Part shown: positions 7,370 to 17,255 of the stretch, in pieces
Layout: each line of letters opens with the position of its first letter
Numbering within the stretch: the first letter of the stretch is position 1
Assembly: GCF_001699815.1 (NCBI RefSeq)
Contig: NZ_MCGB01000080.1
Coordinates: 1-32,804 of the forward strand
Reading direction: 5' to 3'
DNA length: 32,804 nucleotides
Source of the DNA: Ralstonia pickettii
Lineage (GTDB): Bacteria; Pseudomonadota; Gammaproteobacteria; Burkholderiales; Burkholderiaceae
The notes under the pieces: model-generated
What the model was told of the DNA's origin: nothing
The model's input: the letters and a program-made list of their open reading frames with translations, nothing else
Databases searched by the model: none
Position numbers and translations under genes: made by a program

Positions 7370-8617
7370 GTGGCCCTGAATCTCGTCTGGCTCGCCTTCT
7401 TTCTCGTCGCCTTCGTTACCGCATGCGTGCAGGTGGTGCAGGGCGACATGGAAGTCTTCTCCCGCATGCTGACCGGTATGTTCGATGCCGCGCGCACCGG
7501 CTTCGAAATCGCGATCGGCCTGACCGGCATGATGGCGCTGTGGCTGGGCATCATGCGCGTGGGCGAGCGCGCCGGCGTGGTCGATCTGTTCGCGCGCCTC
7601 GTGAACCCGCTGATGCGGCACCTGTTTCCTTCCGTGCCCGCCGGCCACCCCGCCAACGGCGCGATGATGATGAACGTGTCGGCCAACGTGCTCGGGCTGG
7701 ATAACGCCGCCACTCCACTGGGCCTGCAGGCCATGCGCGAGCTGCAGCAGATCAATCCGCAGCCGCAACGCGCCAGCGATGCGCAGTTGATGTTCGTGGT
7801 GCTCAACACAGCGGGGGTGACGCTGGTGCCCACCTCCGTCATCGCCATCCGCCAGGCCATGGCCGTCAAGCAGGGCCTGGTCGGTTTCAATGCGGCTGAC
7901 ATCTTCCTGCCGACCTTGCTGTCCACGTTCATCGGCTTCTGCGCGGGCATCGCGGCGGTGGCGTGGTATCAGCGGATCAACCTGTTCAAGCCTGCCCTGC
8001 TGGCGTATTTCGGGGGCTTTGTCGCGACGATGGGGTTGCTGTTTGCGTGGCTGCGCCAGTTTCCGCCGCAGCAGATGGCGGCGTGGATCGGCCTGATCGG
8101 CGCGGGTGCCATCCTGACCATTGTCGTGGCGTTCCTGGTCTGCGGGGCCATTCGCCGCATCAACGTTTACGAAACCTTTGTCGATGGCGCCAAGGACGGC
8201 TTCCAGGTGGCGATCGGCATCGTCCCGTATCTGGTGGCGGTGCTCGTGGGCATCGCCGTGTTTCGCGCGGCGGGGTGCATGGATTTCCTGATGCAGGGGC
8301 TTTCCGTGCTGTTCACGCACCTCGGCATCGACACGCGCTTTGTGCCGGCGCTGCCCGTGGGGCTGATGAAGACGCTGTCGGGCGCCGGCGCGCGCGGCCT
8401 GATGGTCGACGTGATGACCACCTACGGCGTCGATTCCTTCCAGGGCAAGCTGGCCGCCATCATCCAGGGCTCGACCGAGACCACGTTCTACGTGCTGGCC
8501 GTGTATTTCGGCAGCGTCGGCATCAAGGACACGCGTTACGCGCTGGCCTGCGGGCTGTGGGCCGACCTGGTCGGGCTGATCGGCGCCGTGCTTGTTGCCT
8601 ACCTGTTCTTCGCCTGA
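7370..8617 (+). CDS. fused SpmA-SpmB (nucleoside-recognition/Gate domain) membrane protein
   Basis: A 415-residue polytopic membrane protein in which an SpmA-like half (about residues 1-200, with MMMNVSANVLGLDNAATPLG) and an SpmB-like half (about 220-415, with LMVDVMTTYGVDSFQGKLAAIIQGSTETTFYVLAVYFGSVGI) are joined. In Bacillus the two are separate genes needed for spore-core dehydration; the organism here is not a spore former, so the role must differ and the substrate is unknown. The start is GTG at 7370, giving MALNLVWLAFF; there is no convincing Shine-Dalgarno. It follows the KirBac gene by 31 nt, so the two may be co-transcribed. Confidence 0.85.
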   Translation: MALNLVWLAFFLVAFVTACVQVVQGDMEVFSRMLTGMFDAARTGFEIAIGLTGMMALWLGIMRVGERAGVVDLFARLVNPLMRHLFPSVPAGHPANGAMMMNVSANVLGLDNAATPLGLQAMRELQQINPQPQRASDAQLMFVVLNTAGVTLVPTSVIAIRQAMAVKQGLVGFNAADIFLPTLLSTFIGFCAGIAAVAWYQRINLFKPALLAYFGGFVATMGLLFAWLRQFPPQQMAAWIGLIGAGAILTIVVAFLVCGAIRRINVYETFVDGAKDGFQVAIGIVPYLVAVLVGIAVFRAAGCMDFLMQGLSVLFTHLGIDTRFVPALPVGLMKTLSGAGARGLMVDVMTTYGVDSFQGKLAAIIQGSTETTFYVLAVYFGSVGIKDTRYALACGLWADLVGLIGAVLVAYLFFA

Positions 8618-8661
8618 CCGGCTAGGGCGGCCCCCAAGCGACGCCGCGGCCGCTCGCACTC

Positions 8662-8667
8662 TACAAT
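8662..8667 (+). promoter_or_regulatory. -10-like TACAAT just before a start codon
   Basis: TACAAT ends 7 nt before the ATG at 8675, so transcription would begin at or next to the start codon. There is no clear -35 and no Shine-Dalgarno. A leaderless mRNA is possible. Confidence 0.3.
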
Positions 8668-8674
8668 CGATCGC

Positions 8675-9256
8675 ATGGAACAGTGGATCGACACGCTTTT
8701 TGCCACGCTCGCCCTGCCAAAGGTCGGGCTGCCCGCCATCTTCGTCGTCAGTTTCATTTCGGCGACGCTCTTGCCGCTGGGCTCAGAGCCCGCCGTGTTT
8801 GCTTACATCAAGCTCAATCCGGAGATGTTCTGGCCGGCCATCATTGTCGCCACGCTCGGCAACACGCTGGGCGGCGTGGTCGACTGGTGGATGGGCTACG
8901 CGGCCAAGCTGGCGCTGGTGCGCTACCACCTGGGGCGCCGCCGCCGGCAGCACAACGTCGAGCACGCCCATCACGTGCCGCACCCCAAGCGCCACCGTGA
9001 ACCTCCGCTCGACAAGAAGTACTTCCGCTGGATGCGCCGCATCGGGCCGGTGTCGCTGCTGGTGTCGTGGCTGCCGGGCATCGGCGATCCGCTGTGCACG
9101 CTGGCCGGCTGGCTGCGCCTGAAGTTCTGGCCGAGCGTCATGTACATGGCGATCGGCAAATTCCTGCGCTATCTGGCGATGACAGCAGCGCTCATGACCT
9201 TGCCCGACGGCTTCTGGCACGGCATCCTGGGCTGGATCAAGAGCGTGATGATGTGA
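8675..9256 (+). CDS. YqaA/DedA-like (SNARE-associated) inner-membrane protein
   Basis: A 193-residue membrane protein of the VTT/YqaA group. Visible parts: an N-terminal hydrophobic hairpin with FISATLLPLGSEPAVF (residues about 27-42), GNTLGGVVDWWMGY near 66-79, a long polar basic/His-rich loop (RRRRQHNVEHAHHVPHPKRH), and a C-terminal half with SWLPGIGDPLCTLAGWLR, typical of the family. The reentrant G-x-x-x-D/E-P motifs suggest a transporter- or scramblase-like fold; E. coli YqaA has no settled function. It has its own -10-like element directly upstream, so it may be transcribed independently of the SpmAB gene. Confidence 0.85.
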   Translation: MEQWIDTLFATLALPKVGLPAIFVVSFISATLLPLGSEPAVFAYIKLNPEMFWPAIIVATLGNTLGGVVDWWMGYAAKLALVRYHLGRRRRQHNVEHAHHVPHPKRHREPPLDKKYFRWMRRIGPVSLLVSWLPGIGDPLCTLAGWLRLKFWPSVMYMAIGKFLRYLAMTAALMTLPDGFWHGILGWIKSVMM

Positions 9257-9387
9257 CGTTTGCGTGGCGTTCGGCGCACTCGATCAGGCCTGCGCTTTTC
9301 GCAAGCCATTGAAAACGCGATGGTTTTGCCGCCCATATCACCGGCAGGGATACCGTTGCTGCGACGCATCAACGGCGCGCGTTGCAG

Positions 9388-9393
9388 TACAAT
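9388..9393 (+). promoter_or_regulatory. possible -10 box for the DUF3683 oxidoreductase gene
   Basis: TACAAT, 64 nt before the ATG at 9458. No good -35 at the expected distance. Confidence 0.25.
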
Positions 9394-9457
9394 CGCCCTT
9401 TAAAGACCGCGCGGCTTGAGCCCTCCTTGCCGCGCCCTCCCTCCCGAGCGGCACGCC

Positions 9458-12400
9458 ATGAATGCCCCACTTCTGATCGACGCCAAACTCACGGCGCAGG
9501 ACGCTGCGCCCCGGCTGCGCGAGATTCCCTACAACTACACCTCGTTCTCGGATCGGGAAATCGTCATCCGTCTGCTGGGCGAGTCTGCGTGGCAGATTCT
9601 GGACGAACTGCGGGCCGAGCGTCGCACCGGCCGATCGGCACGCATGCTGTACGAAGTGCTGGGCGATGTGTGGGTAGTTCGCCGCAACCCATATCTGCAG
9701 GACGACCTGCTCGACAACCCGAAGCGCCGGCAGATGCTGATCGACGCACTCAATCACCGCCTGGCGGAGATCGAGAAGCGCCGCGTGGCCGACCACGATT
9801 CGCACCACGACCCCGTGGGTGACGAGCGCGCCAGCAAGGTCGAGCAACTGGTCGTGCATGCCCGTCGCGCCGTCAAGGCGTTCCAGGAAGAATTCGCTCA
9901 GGTGTACGACCTGCGCCGCCGCGCCCAGAAAGTGCTCGGCCGCGTCACCGCCAAGGACAACATCAAGTTCGACGGCCTGTCGCGCGTGTCGCACGTGACC
10001 GACGCCACCGACTGGCGGGTCGAATATCCGTTCGTGGTGCTCACGCCCGATACGGAAGAAGAGATCGCCGGTATCGTCAAGGGCTGCTTCGAGCTGGGTC
10101 TGACCATCATCCCACGCGGAGGCGGCACCGGCTACACCGGCGGCGCCGTGCCGCTCACGCCATTCTCGGCCGTCATCAATACGGAAAAGCTCGAGCGCCT
10201 GGATGCGGTCGAGATGACCGACCTGCCGGGCGTTGACCACCCCGTGGCGACCATCTATTCGGGCGCCGGCGTGGTGACGCGACGCGTGGCCGATGCGGCG
10301 GAAAAGGCCGGCCTCGTCTTCGCCGTGGACCCGACCTCGATCGACGCGTCGTGCATCGGCGGCAACGTCGCCATGAACGCGGGCGGCAAGAAGGCGGTGC
10401 TGTGGGGCACAGCGCTGGACAATCTCGCCTGGTGGCGCATGGTTGACCCGGACGGCAACTGGCTCGAAGTCACGCGCCTCAATCACAACCTGGGCAAGAT
10501 CCACGATGCGCCGGTTGTCACCTTCGAGCTGAAGTGGTTCGACGGCAACGCGCCGGTCGGCGCCAAGCTGCTGCGCACCGAGACGCTGACCATCGAAGGC
10601 CGCAAGTTCCGCAAGGAAGGCCTCGGCAAGGACGTCACCGACAAGTTCCTGGCGGGCCTGCCCGGCGTGCAGAAGGAAGGCTGCGACGGCATCATCACCA
10701 GCGCGCGCTGGATTCTGCACCGCATGCCCAAGTCGATCCGCACCGTGTGCCTGGAGTTCTTCGGCCAGGCACGCGACGCGATCCCGAGCATCGTCGAGAT
10801 CAAGGATTACCTCGACGCCGAGACCAAGAAACCCGGCGGCGCGATCCTCGCGGGCCTGGAACACCTGGACGAGCGCTACCTGCGCGCGGTCGGCTACGCC
10901 ACCAAGAGCAAGCGCAACGCGTTCCCGAAGATGGTGCTGATCGGCGACATCGTCGGGGATGACGATGACGCCGTGGCGCGCGCCACGTCGGAGGTGATTC
11001 GCCTGGCCAACGGCAAGAGCGGCGAAGGTTTCGTGGCCGTAAGCCCCGAGGCACGCAAGAAGTTCTGGCTCGACCGCTCGCGCACGGCAGCGATTGCCAA
11101 GCACACCAACGCCTTCAAGATCAATGAAGACGTGGTGATTCCGCTCAATCGCATGGGCGAGTACACCGACGGCATCGAGCGCATCAACATCGAGCTCTCG
11201 ATCAAGAGCAAGCTCAAGCTGACCGACGCGCTGCTCGATTTCTTTGCCGGCAGCAACCTGCCGCTGGGCCGCACCGACGACGCTAACGAGATCCCCAGCG
11301 CCGAACTGCTGGAAGACCGCGTGCAACAGGCGCAGCAACTGCTGCGTGCCACGCGTGCACGTTGGCAATACCTGCTGGATCATCTGGACACGCCCGTTAC
11401 CACGGCGCGCGCGAGCCTCATCGGCGTTGGCCTGGGCTACCTCGCGCAGACCATCGATGACCGTCTGGTGAATCAGCCTGACGCCAACCTGTTCCACCTG
11501 CTGCAGGATCGGACGATCCGCGTGTCGTGGAAGGCGGAGATCCGTGCCGAGCTGCGCAAAATCTTCAACGGCGGCGAGTTCAAGCCGATCCTCGACGAGG
11601 CGCAGGCGATCCACAAGAAAGTGCTGCGCGGCCGCGTGTTCGTCGCGCTGCACATGCACGCCGGCGACGGCAACGTGCACACCAACATCCCCGTCAACTC
11701 GGATGATTACGACATGCTGCAGGACGCCCACAAAGCGGTGGCCCGCATCATGACGCTGGCGCGTTCACTGGACGGCGTGATTTCAGGCGAGCACGGCATC
11801 GGCATCACCAAGCTGGAATTCCTCACCGACGAAGAGATCGCCGACTTTGCTGCCTACAAGCGCCGCGTCGACCCGAACGGCCGCTTCAACAAGGGCAAGC
11901 TGCTGCGCGACATCAATGACCCGCAAGGCCTGGCCGCCGACCTGCGCAACGCCTATACGCCGTCGTTCGGCCTGATGGGGCACGAGTCGATCATCATGCA
12001 GCAGAGCGACATCGGCGCCATCTCGGAGTCGATCAAGGACTGCCTGCGCTGCGGCAAGTGCAAGCCGGTGTGTGCCACGCACGTGCCGCGCGCCAACCTG
12101 CTGTACAGCCCGCGCAACAAGATCCTCGCCACGTCGCTGCTCATCGAGGCCTTCCTGTACGAAGAACAGACGCGCCGCGGCGTGTCGGTCAAACACTGGG
12201 AAGAGTTTGCCGACGTGGGCGACCACTGCACGGTCTGCCACAAGTGCGTGACGCCGTGCCCGGTCAAGATCGACTTCGGCGATGTATCGATGAACATGCG
12301 CAACCTGCTGCGCAAGATGGGGCAGAAGAAGTTCAACCCCGGCACCGCAGCGGCGATGTTCTACCTGAACGCGACTAACCCGGAGACCATCAACTTCACG

Positions 12401-13495
12401 CGCAAGGTGATGTTCGACTGGGGCTACAAGGCGCAGCGTCTGGGCAACGACATCCTGAAGAAATTCGCCAAGAAGCAGACCGCACGTCCGCCCGCTACGG
12501 TGGGCAAGCCGCCGGTGCGCGAGCAGGTGATCCACTTCATCAACAAGAAGATGCCGGGCAACCTGCCCAAGAAGACCGCGCGCGCGTTGCTGGACATCGA
12601 AGACAACGAGATTGTCCCGATCATCCGCAACCCGAAGGCCACCACGCCAGATAGCGAGGCGGTGTTCTACTTCCCGGGTTGCGGCTCGGAGCGCTTGTTC
12701 TCGCAGGTGGGCCTGGCCACGCAGGCAATGCTGTGGCACGCCGGCGTGCAAACGGTGCTGCCGCCGGGCTACCTGTGCTGCGGTTATCCGCAGCGCGGCA
12801 CCGGCCAGTTCGACAAGGCCGAGAAGATCGTCACTGACAACCGCGTGCTGTTCCACCGCGTGGCCAACACGCTCAACTACCTCGACATCAAGACGGTGGT
12901 GGTGAGCTGCGGCACTTGCTACGACCAGCTGGCCGGGTATGAATTCGACAAGATCTTCCCGGGTTGCCGGATCATCGACATTCACGAATACCTGCTGGAG
13001 AAGGGCGTGAAGATCGACGGTGTGCAAGGCACGCGGTACATGTACCACGACCCTTGCCACACCCCGATCAAGACCATGGACCCCACCAAGCTGGTCAACC
13101 AGCTGATGGGCGGCAACATCGGCGCGGATGGCCAGACCCACGCGATCGAGAAGAACGATCGCTGCTGCGGCGAGTCGGGCACGCTGGCGATTTCGCGCCC
13201 CGACATTTCCACGCAGGTCCGCTTCCGCAAGGAAGAGGAGATGCAGAAGGGGGCCGACAAGCTGCGTAGCCTTGGCCAGACGAGCGGCCAGGGCGGTGAG
13301 GCGTTCAACGGCGACGTGAAGATCCTCACGAGCTGCCCGGCGTGTCTGCAGGGCCTGTCGCGGTACACCGAAGATGTTTCGGTGCAGGCCGACTACATCG
13401 TGGTCGAGATGGCGCGTCACGTGCTCGGCGAGACCTGGCTGCAGGACTACGTTGCACAGGCCAATGCCGGCGGCATCGAGCGGGTTCTGGTGTGA
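9458..13495 (+). CDS. GlcD-GlcF-type FAD/Fe-S oxidoreductase fusion with DUF3683 N-terminus
   Basis: A 1345-residue soluble or membrane-associated oxidoreductase. In order: a DUF3683-type N-terminus (about 1-170); a PCMH-type FAD-binding domain with [15 protein letters not shown] near residue 219; an FAD-oxidase C-terminal domain with [12 protein letters not shown] (about 731) and ISGEHGIG (about 777); a two-cluster ferredoxin domain ([11 protein letters not shown] about 862, [13 protein letters not shown] about 925); and two CCG domains ([16 protein letters not shown] about 1070-1110; DPCH about 1199 and CCGESG about 1236). Glycolate and D-lactate dehydrogenases have the same parts as separate GlcD and GlcF chains. 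A 2-hydroxyacid substrate with electrons passed to quinone is likely but not shown. The start at 9458 ([11 protein letters not shown]) is preferred over 9416, which adds a Pro/Arg-rich tail. A HIT-family gene starts 3 nt after the stop. Confidence 0.88.
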   Translation: MNAPLLIDAKLTAQDAAPRLREIPYNYTSFSDREIVIRLLGESAWQILDELRAERRTGRSARMLYEVLGDVWVVRRNPYLQDDLLDNPKRRQMLIDALNHRLAEIEKRRVADHDSHHDPVGDERASKVEQLVVHARRAVKAFQEEFAQVYDLRRRAQKVLGRVTAKDNIKFDGLSRVSHVTDATDWRVEYPFVVLTPDTEEEIAGIVKGCFELGLTIIPRGGGTGYTGGAVPLTPFSAVINTEKLERLDAVEMTDLPGVDHPVATIYSGAGVVTRRVADAAEKAGLVFAVDPTSIDASCIGGNVAMNAGGKKAVLWGTALDNLAWWRMVDPDGNWLEVTRLNHNLGKIHDAPVVTFELKWFDGNAPVGAKLLRTETLTIEGRKFRKEGLGKDVTDKFLAGLPGVQKEGCDGIITSARWILHRMPKSIRTVCLEFFGQARDAIPSIVEIKDYLDAETKKPGGAILAGLEHLDERYLRAVGYATKSKRNAFPKMVLIGDIVGDDDDAVARATSEVIRLANGKSGEGFVAVSPEARKKFWLDRSRTAAIAKHTNAFKINEDVVIPLNRMGEYTDGIERINIELSIKSKLKLTDALLDFFAGSNLPLGRTDDANEIPSAELLEDRVQQAQQLLRATRARWQYLLDHLDTPVTTARASLIGVGLGYLAQTIDDRLVNQPDANLFHLLQDRTIRVSWKAEIRAELRKIFNGGEFKPILDEAQAIHKKVLRGRVFVALHMHAGDGNVHTNIPVNSDDYDMLQDAHKAVARIMTLARSLDGVISGEHGIGITKLEFLTDEEIADFAAYKRRVDPNGRFNKGKLLRDINDPQGLAADLRNAYTPSFGLMGHESIIMQQSDIGAISESIKDCLRCGKCKPVCATHVPRANLLYSPRNKILATSLLIEAFLYEEQTRRGVSVKHWEEFADVGDHCTVCHKCVTPCPVKIDFGDVSMNMRNLLRKMGQKKFNPGTAAAMFYLNATNPETINFTRKVMFDWGYKAQRLGNDILKKFAKKQTARPPATVGKPPVREQVIHFINKKMPGNLPKKTARALLDIEDNEIVPIIRNPKATTPDSEAVFYFPGCGSERLFSQVGLATQAMLWHAGVQTVLPPGYLCCGYPQRGTGQFDKAEKIVTDNRVLFHRVANTLNYLDIKTVVVSCGTCYDQLAGYEFDKIFPGCRIIDIHEYLLEKGVKIDGVQGTRYMYHDPCHTPIKTMDPTKLVNQLMGGNIGADGQTHAIEKNDRCCGESGTLAISRPDISTQVRFRKEEEMQKGADKLRSLGQTSGQGGEAFNGDVKILTSCPACLQGLSRYTEDVSVQADYIVVEMARHVLGETWLQDYVAQANAGGIERVLV

Positions 13496-13497
13496 CG

Positions 13498-13935
13498 ATG
13501 ACCGAACGGGCGCCCGGCTGCGCGCTATGCGAGGCGGACGGCGGCGAGCCCGTCTGGCGTAACGCCAAAGCGCGCGTGGTGCTGGTCGAGCACGCGCGCT
13601 TTCCGGGTTTCTGCCGTGTCATCTGGAACGACCACGTGGCCGAACAGACCGATTTGTCCGATAACGATCGCCATTGGCTGATGGAACTCGTCTCCCGCGT
13701 TGAGCGTGTGCTGCGCGCCGAACTGGCCCCGGACAAGATCAACCTGGCCAGCTTCGGCAATTTCGTGCCGCATCTGCACTGGCACGTCATCCCGCGCTAT
13801 CGGTGGGACACGCATTTTCCAGAAGCCGTGTGGGGGCCCGAGCAGCGCGCGCCCGATAACGAGCGCATGGCCGAGATCACGGCCAAGCTGCCGGCGCTGT
13901 CGTACGCACTCCAAGCGGCGCTAGCCGACGCGTGA
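13498..13935 (+). CDS. HIT-family (histidine triad) hydrolase
   Basis: A 145-residue protein with the histidine-triad active site HLHWHVIPRY near residues 97-106 (H-x-H-x-H), preceded by KINLASFGNFVPH. An N-terminal CALC pair recalls the metal-binding cysteines of some HIT proteins. HIT enzymes hydrolyse nucleotide phosphoramidates or dinucleoside polyphosphates; this small bacterial subgroup has no fixed substrate. ATG 13498 is chosen; an in-frame GTG at 13492 overlaps the upstream stop. The 3-nt gap to the oxidoreductase gene implies translational coupling. Confidence 0.9.
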   Translation: MTERAPGCALCEADGGEPVWRNAKARVVLVEHARFPGFCRVIWNDHVAEQTDLSDNDRHWLMELVSRVERVLRAELAPDKINLASFGNFVPHLHWHVIPRYRWDTHFPEAVWGPEQRAPDNERMAEITAKLPALSYALQAALADA

Positions 13936-13965
13936 GCCCGGTCGGCGGTAGCGCCGGAGAACCCT

Positions 13966-13971
13966 GATAAT
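13966..13971 (+). promoter_or_regulatory. possible -10 box for the ABC transporter gene
   Basis: GATAAT in the 114-nt gap between the HIT gene and the ABC transporter gene, 78 nt before the ATG. No strong -35. Confidence 0.25.
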
Positions 13972-14049
13972 GCATCGCCGCGTCCTGTGCGGAACCCCCG
14001 TGGCGCGCACGACGTCTGATTCTCTTTCTGTTGCGCCAACGCCCTCGCC

Positions 14050-15894
14050 ATGACGACACCGCGCACCGCCGCCACGCCCGATTCCCACAAGGATTCCATC
14101 TCCGAGTTGACCGTTCACCATGGACGGCTCAATCTCTCGGAGACCTGGCAGCTGATCCGCCCGTACTGGTTTTCGGAAGACCGCCACAAGGCCTGGGGGC
14201 TGCTTGCATTGGTGGTCGCCCTGAACCTGTTTCTGGTCTACATGAACGTGCTGTTCACGGACTGGAACCGGCTTTTCTACAATGCGCTCGAGCAGAAGAA
14301 CTACGGCGAATTCTGGACGCAACTGGGCCGCTTTTCATGGATTGCCGCGTTGCTGATCTTTGGCTCCATCATGCGGTTGTACTACTCGATGATGCTGCAG
14401 ATGCGTTGGCGGACGTGGATCACCGGTAGCTTCCTCGACGACTGGCTCAGCAAGCAGGCGTTCTACCGCCTGGAACAAACGCACAGCGCTGACAACCCCG
14501 ACCAACGGATCGCCGACGACCTGCGCAACTTCACCGATGCGACGCTCACCTTGGCGCTGGGTTTCCTGAATTCAGCTGTCACGCTGGTGTCGTTCTTCGG
14601 CATCCTCTGGGCGGTGTCGGGGCCGCTGGCGTTCAGCCTGGGCGGCCACGACTTCGTGATTCCCGGCTACATGGTGTGGTTTGCGCTGCTGTACTCGATC
14701 GTGGGCTCGGTCATCATCCACTTCGTGGGGCGGCCGCTGATCGGGCTGTCGTTCCAGCAGGAACGTTACGAGGCGTACTTCCGTTTCCTGCTCGTGCGCG
14801 TGCGCGAGAACAGCGAGAGCATTGCCCTGTACCGCGGCGAGCCGACCGAAAAAGCCATCCTGCGCGGCCGTTTCGAACGCATCCGCACCAACTGGAACCA
14901 GTTGATGGACTACACGCGGCGCCTGACTTTCGCCAGCTCCGGCTATGCGCAGTTCGCCATCATCTTTCCCTTTCTGGTATCGGCGCCGCGCTACTTTGGC
15001 GGCACGCTCACGCTGGGCGGAATGATGCAGGTCGCCACGGCGTTCGGCCAGGTACAGGATGCGATGTCGTGGTTTGTCACGAACTACCGCACGCTCGTCA
15101 CCTGGAAAGCCTCCACCAACCGTCTGATCGAATTCCAGCGCGCCATCCGCGCCGCCGAGCGAGAAGAGGAGCACCGCGCCGGCGTGCGCGATGTCGAGGT
15201 CGAAACCGCCGCCGTACCCGCCATCGAAGCCCGCGGCCTCGCGCTGAACCTGCCGAACCGCAAGCCCGAAGACTTGCTGGTCGAACCCTTCGACATGACG
15301 CTCGCACGCGGTGAGCGCGTACTCGTCAGCGGCCCGTCGGGCTGCGGCAAAAGCACGCTGGTGCGCGCCGTGGCCGGCATCTGGCCGTATGGCAGTGGCC
15401 GCATCGAGGTGCCGGACGATGCCCGCGTACTGTTCCTGCCGCAGCGCAGCTACCTGCCGTCGGGCACGCTGGCCGATGCGCTGTCGTATCCGGATTTGGC
15501 CACCCAGTACACCGCTGAGCGTCTGACCCAGGTGCTGAACGCATGCCGGTTGCCGGCACTGGTTGATCTGCTGGACGAGGTCAGCAACTGGAGCCTGCGC
15601 CTGTCCCCGGGCGAGCAGCAGCGCCTCGCTTTTGCACGTGCGTTGCTGCAGCGCCCGGATTACCTCTTCCTCGACGAGGCCACCAGCGCGCTCGACGAAG
15701 ACACCGAGGCCTTCATGTACAGCCTGATGCTCGAATCGATGCCTGATGTGACGATTGTCAGCGTGGCGCACCGCAGCACCGTGGCACGATTCCACCATCG
15801 CCGCCTGCGCTACATCCCCGAGGGCGATCCGTTGACTGCGGTAAGCTATCGGGTGGTGGAAGAGCCTGCGCACATGGCGCTGGCGGCTTCCTGA
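14050..15894 (+). CDS. YddA/SbmA-BacA-type ABC half-transporter (permease-ATPase fusion)
   Basis: A 614-residue protein with an N-terminal ABC_membrane_2 / SbmA-BacA-like transmembrane domain (about residues 50-370; FTDWNRLFYNALEQKNYGEFW and RMRWRTWITGSFL-type signatures) and a C-terminal nucleotide-binding domain. Walker A is GPSGCGKST near 430, the ABC signature LSPGEQQRLAFARALL near 518, Walker B YLFLDEATSALDED near 538, and a switch His in VAHRS near 573. E. coli YddA and mycobacterial vitamin B12/peptide transporter Rv1819c share this layout; the substrate here is unknown (peptide-like molecules or cobalamin are possible). Start at 14050 from the codon pattern; no strong Shine-Dalgarno. 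Confidence 0.9.
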   Translation: MTTPRTAATPDSHKDSISELTVHHGRLNLSETWQLIRPYWFSEDRHKAWGLLALVVALNLFLVYMNVLFTDWNRLFYNALEQKNYGEFWTQLGRFSWIAALLIFGSIMRLYYSMMLQMRWRTWITGSFLDDWLSKQAFYRLEQTHSADNPDQRIADDLRNFTDATLTLALGFLNSAVTLVSFFGILWAVSGPLAFSLGGHDFVIPGYMVWFALLYSIVGSVIIHFVGRPLIGLSFQQERYEAYFRFLLVRVRENSESIALYRGEPTEKAILRGRFERIRTNWNQLMDYTRRLTFASSGYAQFAIIFPFLVSAPRYFGGTLTLGGMMQVATAFGQVQDAMSWFVTNYRTLVTWKASTNRLIEFQRAIRAAEREEEHRAGVRDVEVETAAVPAIEARGLALNLPNRKPEDLLVEPFDMTLARGERVLVSGPSGCGKSTLVRAVAGIWPYGSGRIEVPDDARVLFLPQRSYLPSGTLADALSYPDLATQYTAERLTQVLNACRLPALVDLLDEVSNWSLRLSPGEQQRLAFARALLQRPDYLFLDEATSALDEDTEAFMYSLMLESMPDVTIVSVAHRSTVARFHHRRLRYIPEGDPLTAVSYRVVEEPAHMALAAS

Positions 15895-15925
15895 AACACC
15901 GTTTTTGACTCGACGAGACGTTTTC

Positions 15926-16342
15926 ATGGCTGGACTTTCCGCCGACACCCCGCACCCCACCGGCATCACCGTGCACACGCAATCGCGTGTGCTACAGATC
16001 GCCTTTGCTGATGGCAAGCAGTTCAGCCTGCCGTTCGAATACCTGCGCGTGCTGTCGCCGTCGGCCGAAGTGCAGGGGCATGGGCCCGGCCAGGAAGTGC
16101 TGCAGACCGGCAAGCGCGAGGTGGGCATCGTCGGCGTCGAGCCGGTGGGCAATTACGCGATCCGGCCGCTGTTCTCCGACGGCCACGATTCCGGCATCTT
16201 CGATTGGGCCTACCTGTACCGCCTCGGCATTGAGCACGGCGCGCTGTGGCAGGCCTATCTCGATCGCCTGGCTGCTGCCGGCGTCGACCGCGACGCTCCG
16301 ATGGCAGAGAACGCCGGCCACGCCTGCGGCCACAGTCACTGA
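15926..16342 (+). CDS. DUF971-domain protein
   Basis: A 138-residue protein. The DUF971 (gamma-butyrobetaine hydroxylase N-terminal-like) fold is seen in TGITVHTQSRVLQIAFADGKQFSLPFEYLRVLSPSAEVQGH and in NYAIRPLFSDGHDSGIFDWAYLY. It ends in a His/Cys-rich tail (GHACGHSH) that could bind a metal. ATG 15926 is used; the in-frame TTG at 15905 is less likely. It lies 54 nt before ubiE, and this pairing is common in betaproteobacteria, suggesting an accessory role in Fe-S or ubiquinone metabolism; this is inference. Confidence 0.88.
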   Translation: MAGLSADTPHPTGITVHTQSRVLQIAFADGKQFSLPFEYLRVLSPSAEVQGHGPGQEVLQTGKREVGIVGVEPVGNYAIRPLFSDGHDSGIFDWAYLYRLGIEHGALWQAYLDRLAAAGVDRDAPMAENAGHACGHSH

Positions 16343-16396
16343 TTCCCGATTCATTTCGCGGCGCCCCTGTGCGCTGCATCCGCATCCCTTTCTGTC

Positions 16397-17128
16397 ATGA
16401 GCCAAACCCACTTCGGATTCCAGCAGGTCGATGAGCAGGAAAAGGCCGGCAAGGTTGCCGGCGTGTTTCATTCCGTCGCGAGCAAGTACGACGTGATGAA
16501 CGACCTGATGTCCGGCGGCCTGCACCGCGTGTGGAAAATGTTCACCATTGCCCAGGCAGCAGTGCGGCCGGGCTACAAGGTGCTCGATATCGCTGGCGGC
16601 ACGGGTGATCTGGCGAAGGCCTTCGCGCGCCAGGCAGGTCCGACCGGCGAGGTCTGGCTGACCGACATCAACGAGTCGATGCTGCGCGTCGGCCGTGACC
16701 GGCTGCTCGATGCTGGCGTGCTCACCCCCACCGCCCTGTGCGACGCCGAGCACATTCCCTTTCCGAATGCTTACTTCGATGTGGTGACAGTGGCATTCGG
16801 CTTGCGCAACATGACGCACAAGGATCGCGCGCTCGCGGAAATGCGTCGTGTGGTGAAGCCAGGGGGCAAGGTCATGGTGCTGGAGTTCTCCAAGGTGTGG
16901 CAGCCACTGGAGAAGGCCTACGACGTGTACTCGTTCAAGGTGCTACCTTGGTTGGGCAGCAAAGTGGCGGGCGACCCCGAGAGCTATCGTTACCTGGCCG
17001 AGTCCATCCGCATGCACCCGGATCAGGAAACGCTCAAGCAGATGATGGAACAGGCCGGATTGGACTCGGTCGAATACTTCAATCTGACAGCAGGTGTCGT
17101 GGCTCTGCACGTCGGCCGTCGCCTCTAG
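16397..17128 (+). CDS. ubiE: ubiquinone/menaquinone C-methyltransferase
   Basis: SAM-dependent C-methylation of the benzoquinol ring in ubiquinone synthesis. At 243 residues it is a little shorter than E. coli UbiE (251). Family motifs are clear: [19 protein letters not shown] (residues 24-42), SAM-binding motif [13 protein letters not shown] (about 62-73), TDINESML, and the UbiE signatures [10 protein letters not shown] and [16 protein letters not shown], followed by [16 protein letters not shown]. It lies between the DUF971 gene and the Tim44-domain gene in a ubiquinone-related block. Confidence 0.96.
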   Translation: MSQTHFGFQQVDEQEKAGKVAGVFHSVASKYDVMNDLMSGGLHRVWKMFTIAQAAVRPGYKVLDIAGGTGDLAKAFARQAGPTGEVWLTDINESMLRVGRDRLLDAGVLTPTALCDAEHIPFPNAYFDVVTVAFGLRNMTHKDRALAEMRRVVKPGGKVMVLEFSKVWQPLEKAYDVYSFKVLPWLGSKVAGDPESYRYLAESIRMHPDQETLKQMMEQAGLDSVEYFNLTAGVVALHVGRRL

Positions 17129-17255
17129 GTGTTTTCGTGGTTCCACCAGATGGGCGATGCAGCGCGCTGCGGCGATATGCCACGATCCTTCACATTGAAT
17201 TTCGGCGTTGACGTCTTCATCTAATGGCGTCACTGCGACTGGAGAGAAGACAGCG

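Noticed and set aside
6232-7950. 572-residue minus-strand ORF over the KirBac and SpmAB genes
   Set aside because: Shadow frame; the plus-strand proteins are unmistakable family members.
9338-11731. 797-residue minus-strand ORF
   Set aside because: Antisense to the DUF3683 oxidoreductase, which has clear FAD and Fe-S motifs; the long open frame comes from high GC at third codon positions.
11783-13420. 545-residue minus-strand ORF
   Set aside because: Antisense to the Fe-S and CCG domains of the same oxidoreductase; no recognisable motif.
14572-16152. 526-residue minus-strand ORF
   Set aside because: Antisense to the ABC transporter with intact Walker motifs on the plus strand.
17150-17175. 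GCAGCGCGCTGC palindrome after ubiE as a terminator
   Set aside because: Self-complementary without a loop and without a T-tract; likely chance in GC-rich DNA.
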